Both the position numbers and the translations under genes were made by a program. Shown piece by piece: positions 12,801 to 23,300 of a DNA stretch of 64,000 nucleotides. The stretch is from Schistosoma mansoni (Eukaryota > Platyhelminthes > Trematoda > Strigeidida > Schistosomatidae). The first letter of the stretch is position 1. Every line of letters starts with the position of its first letter. A model generated the notes under the pieces. The model was given only the letters and a program-made list of their open reading frames with translations, searched no databases and was not told where the DNA came from. The stretch covers positions 26,804,963 to 26,868,962 of the forward strand of contig NC_031498.1 in NCBI RefSeq assembly GCF_000237925.1, given 5' to 3'.

Positions 12801-14274
12801 CAGTCCCATACTAGGAGGAAACGGTCATCTGGTGCTTTCAGGTTTTGAATGGTGGTCTAGCTAAGATCAATTCGTGATTTCAACTGTGAAAGTACTACAA
12901 TCTTCGCAAATCCCCATACTAATATCAGTCATGTATTCACTAGCGACTAGTTTAAAGATGTAACTCTTGTAGTTGTAGTAAGAAGCCGTAACCAGTAGAG
13001 TTCAACTGTGTCTGGTATGAGGCGGTTAAACCCTCAGGCAATGGATGAAGGGTTGCGCAAGATGATGAATTACTTGAAGTCAGACATTAACGCCGTTGAA
13101 TCCCGGCTCAACAGTCTAGAGGTTAGACGTTCGTACGTGAGACCGTAGGTTGTTGGTCCAATTCCTGTACGCCGATCGTTGGTACGCCTTGTCCCTTTGC
13201 TAACAGCTTATTCATAGTCACGATAATTATCATGGTTTGAGCATACTTTGTACATAAACAAAAGTTTATATCCTCCTAGATGTAATATAATCAGCTAGCC
13301 AGCGGCCTTGTCGTCTAAGCGTTACTCTATTAGGCGTTTGAGGCTCAGTTCGATAGAACAATCACTTATTCCACTGCCGAAGTCATTTCAGCACTCTGTC
13401 ATTCAATTCCATTCCATCATAGTAAGATTTATAACTAACTCATATTATCTAAAATATAACACTGAACTTTCCAGTTATATTAAGCCAGACTAGTGATCCT
13501 TCGTGTGAAAAATATGCTAGCAGTTGTAAATATGCCGAATTCCGGGCTCCTGGTCTCAAATTTCTTTGAATATGACTAAGAACACGAAATGTAACAGTTC
13601 AGGCACCGTTTTCATCTTATTTTTTTAAATCTAACCATTCTATTACTTTAGTAATATTTATTTTCTCTATGAATCGGTAGATTTTTCCTGCCGCTCTTCT
13701 TCCTTAAGTCTTAACCCATAACTACTCTCTTCCGATGTGACAAAGAAATACAAGTTCTGATTAGTTGATTTGGACAGATTAATTTAGTGTTAATAATAAA
13801 ACTAGTTTCAGTCACAAATTAACACCACGTGGAGAGCACCACTAGAACCAGGGACTATATAACATCTGCTTTGCAACACTGTGAGACTTTTCAGTGGTGC
13901 AAACTCATAACTACACTAACTCATGACCACAAACGCGAATGTCTATTTGGTGTATCTAGATCTAGCCGTTACGATAGACAAACTTGTAAACCACACCACA
14001 GGTTATTAGCTACGATATAGTTTTTATATATAGTCTTTATAATTAGTTACGTTAATTATTAATTCTGTTGCATTATTGTCTACATTCATGTGTCATTTCC
14101 CTTCTTTGTTTCTTTTAGTCATTCGCCTGTTGTGTGTCAATTATTCTATCATGTGCATTCTCTGTTGTATTTCTTGGGATGCATTTAAGTAATAGTTTCA
14201 TTTTTGGCACATTAATTGTTATCGTATCATCTATTCTGTATTCTAGTTACCCTCCGAAAATAAATGCTCGATAG
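6520..14274 (+). CDS. Nucleotide-sugar transporter, SLC35A family (UDP-GlcNAc/UDP-Gal type), four exons, 315 aa
   Basis: The CDS joins 6520-6843, 6887-7129, 10073-10297 and 14119-14274. All junctions have GT/AG ends and phase 0, giving 108+81+75+51 = 315 residues, against about 325 for human SLC35A3. The product should be a multi-pass Golgi antiporter that brings UDP-sugar into the lumen in exchange for UMP and supplies glycosyltransferases. Seen in the sequence: an N-terminal MKYLSLFILVFQ segment; QNRLLITALSNLDAVTFQ followed by VAYQLKLFTTALFS, the central family signature; LKNTNKSIWHRNIELAF; AFGGLLVALVVKYANNILK, a second hallmark; and a last exon with SFACCVSIILS and an SSILYSSYPP end. About ten hydrophobic segments are spread over all exons. 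An in-frame TAA lies upstream at 6496, so translation starts at Met1 (6520) or Met7 (6538). SLC35A2 and SLC35A3 resemblances are mixed, so the substrate is not decided. Confidence 0.93.
6887..7129 (+). CDS. SLC35A-type transporter, coding exon 2
   Basis: Residues 109-189. The acceptor is tttattagtttag. The exon opens with VAYQLKLFTTALFS and ends CVFFEM before GTAAGT. The 43-nt intron before it is of the very short kind found near the 5' ends of schistosome genes. Confidence 0.93.
8515..8880 (+). repeat. RTE-like family B, 3'-end fragment
   Basis: Matches the 3' coding end and 3' UTR of the copy at 15080-15455 (tgagccatgttggtag, gactgactga-like end). It lies in the second SLC35A intron. Confidence 0.65.
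9711..9996 (-). mobile_element. Solo LTR with 5-bp target duplication
   Basis: 286 bp bounded by TGTTA...TAACA inverted ends and flanked on both sides by CCCTC (9706-9710 and 9997-10001). A TATA-like tataaata lies on the - strand. The 5-bp duplication fits Gypsy or BEL/Pao elements. No internal region remains. Confidence 0.7.
10073..10297 (+). CDS. SLC35A-type transporter, coding exon 3
   Basis: Residues 190-264, LLKNTNKSIW to KYANNILK. The acceptor is ttcgtaatctag and the donor is AAA|GTAAGT. A solo LTR ends only about 75 nt upstream, in the preceding intron. Confidence 0.92.
10900..11460 (+). pseudogene. RTE-like family B fragment
   Basis: Degenerate version of the 14820-15455 copy: gggacatgtgttacgtatgc, later gttggggtccgcg and the end gtgactgactgac. 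It lies in the third SLC35A intron. Confidence 0.7.
11461..12689. other. Unassigned intronic sequence (SLC35A intron 3)
   Basis: AT-rich. The only open frame (11976-12203) has no recognisable features. Confidence 0.3.
12690..13190. repeat. tRNA-derived SINE pieces (two partial copies)
   Basis: 12690-12935 carries the right-hand module (aaacggtcatctggtgctttcaggt ending, tail cttcgcaaatcccc). 12975-13190 carries the A-box side, ctcaacagtctagaggtta. Both are old and diverged. Confidence 0.6.
14119..14274 (+). CDS. SLC35A-type transporter, last coding exon with stop
   Basis: Residues 265-315, SFACCVSIILS to PPKINAR, then TAG. The acceptor is tgtttcttttag. This covers the last two membrane segments of the family. 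The C-tail is short. Confidence 0.92.
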   Translation, partial: SFACCVSIILSCAFSVVFLGMHLSNSFIFGTLIVIVSSILYSSYPPKINAR

Positions 14275-14609
14275 AAATTCGTATTACTGCTTTTCATTAA
14301 TTTAACAATCTTACAATAATTTCAATCTTTTTTTGTCTGACTCGACATTTGACCTCCCAATATTTTGTTTACATATTTCAAACTACTTTTAAGTAGTATA
14401 AGTGAGCCTGAAATTTCAGAGAGAACCAGTCTTCATATTTGTTCATTCTTTAAAATTTTTTTTTGTAATTTCTTTTTCCTCAGGAAATTTCAAGTTGAGC
14501 TTCCGTTAACAACTATGTTTAATTATCTTCATAGTAGCTTTTTATATTTTTCGTATACATAGTTTCATCCGATTAATGATGCAATGACGATTTGGAATTT
14601 TTTTTTCGA

Positions 14610-14615
14610 AATAAA
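14610..14615 (+). terminator. Possible poly(A) signal of the SLC35A gene
   Basis: An AATAAA hexamer lies about 335 nt after the TAG, in AT-rich sequence with a T-run just before it. A second AATAAA overlaps the final codons near 14258 and is less likely to be used. Confidence 0.35.
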
Positions 14616-14639
14616 ACTATTATATATACTATCCTAAAG

Positions 14640-15455
14640 TGTTGCTTCGATTTCTCTCAGTGGTTATAAATAGTTTATTCTTAGGCATAAAAATTTGGAG
14701 ATCAGTTCCTACTCATATGATATTTTATGCAGTTCGTTCCGTCCTACTTTATGGCAGTGAAACATGGCCGATAAGGGTAGAGGATATTCGTAGGCTACTA
14801 GTGTTCGATCATAGGTGTCTTCGAAGCATTGCTCGTATATTCTGGGACCATCGGGTAAGTAATGCAGTTGTTGGGAAACGGGTACTAGGTAAGGATGGCA
14901 AATCGATTGATGAAGTAGTGAAACTTCATCAGTTGAAATGGCTGGGACATGTGTTACGTATGCGCAACCACCGACTGCCCCGATGTGCAATGTTTTATGG
15001 TGTAGGAGTAGGTTGGAAGAAAGCTAGGGGCGGCCAGACCAAAACGTGGCATAAATCCATGAAGTCGCTGACAAGTGGACTGAGCCATGTTGGTAGGTGT
15101 AGACTACCTGGTTGGGATTCGCGAAATGATAGCAATCGATGGTTAGAGACCTTGAATGACATGGCTCAAAATTGTTTGCAATGGTGAAGGTGCATCCACT
15201 CTCTGTGTTCTGCCAAATTATAATCTTCTGAATTCCTCATGTCCATATCCTTCTTCTCTCTCCAAATTTATATCACTGGATTATACTCCTTCAATAACAT
15301 CTTCAAACCTTAATCTTTCGGATTATTGTTTATACTCTTACTACTTCTACCACTATGAGATTTGAATCGACAACTGTATCTCTGTGCTGATTTGGTATGG
15401 CAACTCGAGCTGATGTACGTACGTACGAAGTTCTATGTTGTGACTGACTGATATG
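14640..15455 (+). pseudogene. RTE-like retrotransposon (family B), RT C-terminal domain, best copy
   Basis: A 182-codon open frame (14639-15187). It has VLLYGSETWPIRVEDIRRL, IARIFWDHRVSNAVVGKRVLG, HQLKWLGHVLRMRNHRLPRC and WLETLNDMAQN, a domain typical of the end of RTE-clade ORF2 in flatworms. The catalytic RT core is missing, so it is 5' truncated. The 3' UTR ends with gtgactgactgat, just downstream of the SLC35A gene. Confidence 0.75.
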
Positions 15456-15864
15456 ATATTTTACAAGCTCTAATCAGCGCTATTTAAATTGGAAAATATG
15501 TCAGTAGCCTACAGAATTTGATACTTATTATCATGAACGGGATCTAAGATCTTGATACTATCTAACTCTTCTTCGTAGTCAAATTCATTAGAAGTGAACT
15601 ATTCATGATGTGATCAACTTTTTTTTATGGTTCGATTAAATTCACTGCTAAGGGTACTACTACATTATTTTGATTCATTTGCTATTTGTCTTGTTTGTTC
15701 CATCTCGTCGTACCAATATTGTATGGAAACTTAGACCAACAAGCACTTGACTATAACTCTAAGTCCACTCTAAATATCAACAAGTCACTTTCTATAGTCT
15801 ACATGTCACTAAGCAAATCCAACATCATTTAATTTAACCCTAGTCAGACAATCGCTAACCATTT

Positions 15865-16215
15865 ATTGAATTTTCACAGTTGGAATCACTAGTCGATCTA
15901 AGCTGGACCACTATTGAAAATCTGGTAGCACTGAACGGCCATTTCGTCCTAGTGCAGGACTCCTCAACAGTACTCATCCACGACCCCGCATACGGGACTC
16001 GACCCCAGAAACTTCAGTCTCGTACGAATGCTTAATCTCTAGACCACTGAACTAACATTCGAAGGTGTTAATATCTGAGTTCAATCAATCCATTATCTTG
16101 TGCGACCCTTCATCCATTGCCTGTGGTGGATAACCGTCTCACACCCAACCGTTGAACTCTACTGATCACAGCTCACTAGAACTCCAGGAATTACATCTTG
16201 AAGCCATTCGCTAGT
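15865..16215 (-). repeat. tRNA-derived SINE copy
   Basis: Module gatctaagctggaccacta, then an antisense tRNA-like part (gggactcgaccccagaaac as inverted B box; tctctagaccactgaac as inverted A box), then the shared middle ctcactagaactccaggaat. Strand given is that of the tRNA-like part. Confidence 0.65.
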
Positions 16216-16809
16216 GGGTTTGTTCAATATTTTCATGTGTTAAATTTTAAACAAAAATTCAAAAAAAAACTACGAATTCAGAAACTTCCCCACCCCTTAA
16301 CAATAAATTCCTCTACTTCTGAGATGAATATTGACTTATAATAAAATGACATTTGTTTCATGAAATTAGACTTATGATTGGTTCTTTTGTTTGCTTGTTT
16401 TTCTTTGCAAAGTATTCGACAAATGTAAAATTTTTTTTTATAAAATTTAAATGCGAAAGAAAATATTAAATAAGGGATATGAATAAACGAAAAGTTATCT
16501 ACAATTAATTGTGCTACCGTTTTGTTATAATAATAGTTATCATTATTCATTACATAAATACATGTGTGTGTATGTGTGTGTGTGTACAGAAGTATTGTGA
16601 ACACACACACTCTAGAATGGTGCATCGTCTTCCCATGTTGACAACAAGCGCTCTTCTAATACAGCATTCACCGTATATCGTCTGTATAAAGAAAAAAAGA
16701 CTGTTAATTCAGCAATACTACTTACAAATGAAGAGAATCATCCAATCAAAGCAATATTATTCTAAACAGCATTCGATCACATAAGTCTTTGAAACATTGC
16801 TCACACACG

Positions 16810-17800
16810 ATGGAACAACTAAGTGTACTATGCTGAGTTCAGTCGTACAGTACTAGGTAAACTTGTTGAGTCTTCATAGACTGAGATGACAAGTATTGTG
16901 TATGTCTTGTCACTACCTATTTCGATGCTCACTGTTGATAAGTGTAGGAATAGGCTGAAAGGATCATGTGTGCTACTCAAACAAGATATGGGATCAATCT
17001 TTACAATCACTGAATGTTAGTTAACTTTACCTTGATAGATGAGTACAAAAATATCATCAGCTCAGCACTGGAACATCATATCAATGCTGATCACACGGGC
17101 AACCACAAATATCTTTCATTACTAGCTACACAGTAGGACAATCAACCCTAAATGGAGCACAAATCAAAAACTTATGTGCTAGAGGAGGTTTATAAGTTTG
17201 ACAGATAATAGTTGAGGTCTTTACAATGGCAGCACGTTCAATTTTTCATCCTATTATGACCCCTAATACTTAGAATTTTTCATCTTTGTTAATTGGTTGT
17301 CCATATCTTGTTTCCATTTTTCAATTCTCGTTATTACCACCATCATGTTTTCCATTTCTTCTTCATTTACTGTTCTCATCTTTTTCCATTTGTCGTTAAC
17401 CCTACATTGACCCTTGAAATCTCAAATGTTTTAATAAACTACTACTATAGATATGGTTGTAGAAATACATACCTTTCCCAGTACTAACAATCGTCGCGCA
17501 TCGAAGTAGGCTCGAAAAAACTACAGTGTAACATCAGTTCACGTAGTTGTTGAACTGATCCATGTAGGTAAATGTAGACTGCCCCTTACAAGAGGTCCAC
17601 TTGATTATCTCAACCAACAGTTGAATATGTATGAACATGACTGAAAATCGATCACAGTAAACGTAGATTCACTCACCCTTCGTTTTAAAATGCTTATTTT
17701 ATTCTGTAAATTCATTTTCCTGTCTCTAATCATGTTCTCTGTCTAATCTTCCCTATTACTATTACTGCAATTGATTCCATTTCTACTACTTTGGTATTCA
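16810..17800 (+). repeat. Two degenerate RTE family B fragments with intervening sequence
   Basis: 16810-17040 retains the HxLRWxGHVL-like and tail residues in broken frames. 17540-17800 retains gatccatgtaggtaaatgtagactg and 3'-UTR-like sequence. Both are old. Confidence 0.4.
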
Positions 17801-18225
17801 TCTTATGGAGCTGAAACTTGGAGAACTACTGCAACCATCATCAAAGCAGAACAAGTATTTCTAAACAATTGTCTACACAAGATACTCAGTGTTTGTTGAC
17901 CGGACGTCATCAGCAACAGCACACTGTGGGAGAGAACAAACCTGCTTCCAGCTGAAGAGAAAATTATGAAGAGACGCTTTAAGTGAATTGGACATAAATT
18001 GAAGAAATTACCAGACTGCATCACGACCCAAGCACTAACTTGTAATCCTGAAGGGAAAAGGAGAAGACTAAGACCAAGAAACACATGGCGTTAGAAATCG
18101 GAAGCAGACATGGAAAGGATGAGTAGCAACTGGAAATTATTGCTCAGGATAGAGTTGAATTGAGAGTGCTGGTGGGTAGCCTATGCTTCTCGGTGAGGAT
18201 TAAAAAGTGTAAGTAAGGTATTCAT
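17800..18225 (+). repeat. RTE retrotransposon (family A, SR2-like) 3'-end fragment
   Basis: Matches the region from gagctgaaacttggagaac to gtgtaagtaagg at the ends of copies 40070-40492 and 49420-49850. The frame is broken by stops. Confidence 0.7.
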
Positions 18226-20172
18226 CATACCATTTCTATCTCACTGCGTTGACACGATGTGTCCAAGATCGTACGTTGAAAATATAATTAATGATTATCA
18301 AATTAATGAGGATCCGAAATGCTAAATCATTCTTTTTCTAGTTTGGGAAAAAATACTTGTTCAGTTTACCAAATTTTGAAATCACTAGCTATCAAGTATT
18401 TGTGCATGGTTATGTAATCTACAAATTACTACACTTGTTCATATATCTTATGAACTCGAATAGTATTTTAATTTCCATGGTAATAGTAAAAATAGTTTAG
18501 TATTTCTAATAATTTTCACTTATTTTGTTGCCATGATAAATTCCTAAATTGTCTAACACGTACTAATTGGAATTTGAATCCAAATTATTCATTTTAAACA
18601 AAATATATACTCTCATCATTACAGCTGATTTAATCAGTAAAACTGGAATTAGAGCATATATGGTGACTGATTTCAAACATGTACTTTTTAAGTAAAGTTA
18701 AAATCTAATTAAAATATGTCTATGATGTTGTGAAGGAGAACGATGTAAGCACTCATCCTATATCAGGTGAATAGTTTAGTTCGACAGTTTTGTTGGACGA
18801 TATTCTGAACGTTAAATTTCGAGTTTCAATGAAAACTAATAATACTCAAGCTAAAAATCTCGATAATAATTGGATATTTTTATGAAATGATATTTAGAGT
18901 TCGAAGATAAGCTTCATCGCACACATTTCAGCTGAATAAACATTAAGTTAAATATCACTGATGTCATTGGACGTGCTACAGATGTCGTCCCAGCAACTTT
19001 CACAGATTAGCTTATTTGCCAACCCTAGGTTTGGTTGAAAAAAGCGGAGAAGTCAGTTCATGGTTCTGTGGTATAGAAGAAAGCTGTACAGGACTGGCAT
19101 TTGTCGGTCTATTGCGAATCCTCGGTCAAAGTTCGAGAGATAGTGCAACCCAGTTGTTTAAAACGTTATCAGACGTGGATCAGAAAAGAAACCAGTTTCA
19201 ATCGCACTGTAATTTCCTTCGTTGAGAAAGTCTAAAAATATCCCTCATCAAAGTTTTTAGAGGCACGGAAACACCAGAAAACGTTTCATCCAACGAAGGT
19301 TCAATAAAAGCTTCTTAGAAATATCTAAAAAACCCAGAATCACGTTACATGGTTTTGAACGAATATGTACCCATACTGCTACCATATTAAGTGTGATTCT
19401 GGAAATTTCCTGAAACCTATGGTCCTGTTAAACTCCATAAATAACCTCTTTTTTCTCTACATAGGCTAACCTTGGAGTAAAGCTTCCACTCTCAATTCAC
19501 CCCTTTTCTCTTATGTTCTGATTGACGTGTAAAAGCAGTTAGGGTCGTCGGAACCGGCTAGAAAGACAGTTTAGGCCTCTCGGTTGCAAGATATATCATT
19601 CTTTCACTCCATTAAGGTGAGAACTTCTTTAACTGAAAGGATTTTTTCTAGTTGTATTTTCCTTGTCGAACTGTCTCTCCCATTATATACTGCTCTCATT
19701 CACTCATTTTTATTCAGCTAGTTGTTTTTGACCATACTTCCACTCGTTCCTCTATCTCTTCACAATTTTACTTCCTTATTTGTATGGAGTATATCTATTT
19801 TGGTGCTCAGTTGTACAAGTATTTGTGTACTAAATAGAAAAGCTATCCAGTTCTATCTGGTTCTTCAATGACTCACTAATGGAAGTTAGTTCTTGACGTA
19901 ACTAACATCAAACGATGATATACAGTTATATTTTCTAGTTTTTATGTAATTTTTCACTTGCATTCAAACCATATTTATATCATGAATTTGATGTCTTTTC
20001 TCGATTTACCTTCATTGATTATTGCTGTATTGTACAAACAGTTGAAACGAAGTTCTCTCGGAGTTACAGTATTGTTAATTTTAAGGTTTAAGTGGACTTG
20101 ACAGTCTCAATATGTTTCTAACATTATTAAATGAGTTTATTTGTGATATATATTCTATTTTAATATGAACTT
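18226..20172. other. Unassigned sequence beyond the second EGF-ligand exon
   Basis: The best place to expect the next - strand exon of the EGF ligand. I found no acceptor followed by an in-phase membrane segment. A 69-codon + frame (19016-19225) is unrecognised. Confidence 0.3.
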
Positions 20173-20174
20173 AC

Positions 20175-20327
20175 GCTGTTGCTTCAATCACATTATGCAA
20201 GATATATGCTGTTGGCTGATGAAGTGAATTGATATCAATACTTTCCTCACGAAAAGATTTCAATATATCCAGTGTTTGTGGTAAGTTGAACATATCACAA
20301 CGGACACCTGTGTAACCAGTCCTACAA
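20175..20327 (-). CDS. EGF-ligand precursor, exon with EGF Cys5-Cys6 and juxtamembrane region
   Basis: The acceptor is ggtttatttttag and the donor is GC|GTAAGT. The 153 nt start in phase 2 and end in phase 2. The first base completes a Tyr codon after Cys4. The exon then reads CRTGYTGVRCDMFNLPQTL, followed by about 31 further residues without a membrane segment. It is too short to appear in a simple ORF scan, but it fits the upstream exon in strand, phase and domain content. Confidence 0.85.
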
Positions 20328-23300
20328 CTAAAAATAAACCAAAGAAAAATATGTACCTATCAGTTTGACAAAAATCATGATAATAAAATGTTATCATCAA
20401 AAGAAACTGACATAAGGAACTGGGAAAAATAAAATATCTGATATACTACTGAAAAGCATGAGTAGTTAAACACAGCTTCGAATGTTGTCTGACAACTTTA
20501 ACATACGATAACATGCGATACGGCGGCCTGTTTAAACATCTGGGCTACCTGTTCCTGTCATCTAGATATTTCAACAAGTTATCTAATTTTGTTTGTTTTA
20601 ATACATCATTATGGCTATTAATCGCACAACCTATTCAGGTGCGTTTCTGAAAAGTGTAAGACCTTTCGCTGTAAAGGATACAGAATGCCTAATCAGAGAT
20701 ATCGTGGTTGCTGGCAGTATGCAGCGAGAAGATTGTACATTATCCAGATGTCGATTGACTGGGCTGCTAACTTCTAACCGGCGATCATTCAATATTTATC
20801 GTCAGGAAGAACGAAGAAGTAAGAAACGGAAACTTGTTGAAATACTTTGTGCTGAGAATTCTATATTGTACCAAAAATATAATATTGAATAAAGCTAATA
20901 ATAATAAAAAATAAATAAATAAACATATACTCAATTGAGATCATGAACCGATCAATGTTAGACTACCATTGAAAACCTGGGAGCACTGGACAGTCGTTTC
21001 GTCTTAGTGTGGAGTTTTTCTGCAGTGCGAATCCCTTTTTCCGCACACGAGACTCAAACTCAGAACCTTCGGTCTCGCGCAAACGCTTAACTTCTAGACC
21101 ACTAAGCCATCCAGTGCTTCCAGGTTTTCAGTGGTGATCTAACATTGATCGGTTCATGAACTCAATAATTTCCGCCACCCTATAATGGTATTTACCAAAT
21201 ATGTTAGAACGAGTCACCCATATTAATGGTAACATTGTAAACCTGATCGACAGAATTCAGTCAGCGCTAAAAAAAATAGATAAGTATGATATTAGCCACC
21301 AATGAGTCGGTTATTAATCAACTGTAAAATTCCCAGTACTCCAGGAGTTCACTCATGGCATTAATACTGATATATGGATACAAACAGTTAGAGGAAATTT
21401 CCTTATTAAAAGCAGATTGATGATCCTCATTTTGAAAAAAACGAGAAAAATACTTCAGTGACGAGAATTGTCTTTCCTTTAACATCACTATAAGAAGCTG
21501 TGCAACGGTTTATATATTAATATAAAATAATTATCCGGTAAAATAATGATTTACTCGTTATTAATGTGTGGTATTCATAGAGTATGGTTATTAATAATTA
21601 ATGTTCGTAAATGTTGCATCTTCAAAAAGAACAGATACTAAAATTGTATCAGGGTTCGTGTGTATGGTGGAAGCAGTATTTTATTGTCTAGTACTATAGC
21701 TGATCAGTTCACTCTATGCCTGTAGGACCAATGACATAATCTACCTATAAACAACAACCGAAACATTAACCCTTATTGATCCTTGAGCTACTTCCAAAAG
21801 TTAAAAAGCAGATATCTTCTCTATTTTGCCGCAGTTCTTTTGTTTCTCAGCTCAGACAGCACCGTAGATGAAATTCCTGGTCAGACATTAATGTAAGAAA
21901 TTATGCAATGTGTGAGCATAGGTACATCATTAGTGAAAGTCAAACATTTGACTACATATTAAAATATGGTAAAACTTTTTCCCTGAGTAGATAAATGAAT
22001 GCCATTATAAACTAGAATAAGAAGTGACTAAAAATAATAATGGTAATAACGGAAATGAAATTAGTAATCTTTTATGGAAGATGTTCAATGAATAGAATCC
22101 AACACAACCTTCAGACCACGTAGATGTTCAATCCTCGTTAGTTTAAAATAGTACCTCAACTGAGAATAATTTGCGGAATGTTTAGTTTGCAGATAATTCA
22201 AAAACTAGACAGAGTTCATGGTACAATGGTTCACTTAAGTTGGCTTTTTGAATGAACCCAGTGTAAACTACCTATCTGAGATAAATGTTTTTTGCATAGC
22301 TCACAAATTATATGCTTCTTCTTGATGTAATAAAATGTAAAACCAATTATTAGATCGGTTTAATTCAAATGAAGCGACTTAGCGGTAATGTTTATACCTA
22401 CAACTATTCAACCAATCAATAAACAATGAAGATTTTCATCACCTTGACCTTTCCTGATTTCAATTTGTAGTCTACCTTTGGTTTGTTTTGTTAAATAGCA
22501 GTCATTGAAATACTATGACGTATTTACATTTGAACTTTCTACATAGTTCGAAAGAGCAGTTAATTCTTATAATTCAGAATCATTGAATTAAAGCTAATCA
22601 TTTTCAGATGACGGAGAAGAGTTGCAGCTCAGGTAGATAACTTTGATGGTGTTACGCTCTCTGAGCTGGATGGTTTAATTATGGAGTTTTCATTGTTCTT
22701 CTGAACAACATCAGCACAAACTTCATATAGGAGTGAGGTATTTGAATTTCTCCATATATATGACTAACAGCTTATCCTGTCGACCTTGATTGGTTGTTGT
22801 TGACCTTTATCCTGTCGTAGTACACATATCTGTTTTAATTGTCGCTCCCATTTAACCTCATTCTCGATCTTACATTTGTCCATTATTTCTAGAATTGGTT
22901 GATAAATTTGGTCGATTTCGTTGTGTTTATTGATTGCTCATTGACCATCCAGCTCAGAGAACGAAGCTCCGCTAAAATGACACAAAAACTATGAAGTGAA
23001 ATCGTACGATTGAGGAATATCTGGAATTCAAAAGATTTGTCACTCAACATTCAACACTAACATTTACACAATCCTGTTGTAGGGAGATGAAACCTGAAGT
23101 ACTAACTACTACAGCCATCACTGGAAAAGGAAATATGTTGATAAATACTTTTTTACTCATGATACTCCAGATCCATTGGCTAGATACCACCAAAAATAAC
23201 CCATTGTGGTAGAGAATAAAAAAGCAGCTAGTTGAGGAGGAAATTTAGGAAAGACATAGGAATGAACAGAATGTACTTTGTAGGCACCACAAAACTAAAC

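Noticed and set aside
15509-15601. - strand acidic stretch EFDYEEELDSIKILDPVHDN ending in TAG, a possible cytoplasmic-tail exon
   Set aside because: Only about 30 codons, weak acceptor, phase 0 and no poly(A) signal. It could easily be chance.
16278-16625. - strand frame with a hydrophobic stretch (FIHIPYLIFSFAF) followed by basic residues, looking like the missing EGF-ligand membrane exon
   Set aside because: Possible AG acceptors here give phase 1, not the needed phase 2, or meet a stop at once. The stretch is also made of A/T homopolymer runs.
17270-17440. - strand stretch with VNEEEMENMMVVITRIEKWK, coiled-coil-like
   Set aside because: No start, no consistent splice sites, between decayed RTE pieces.
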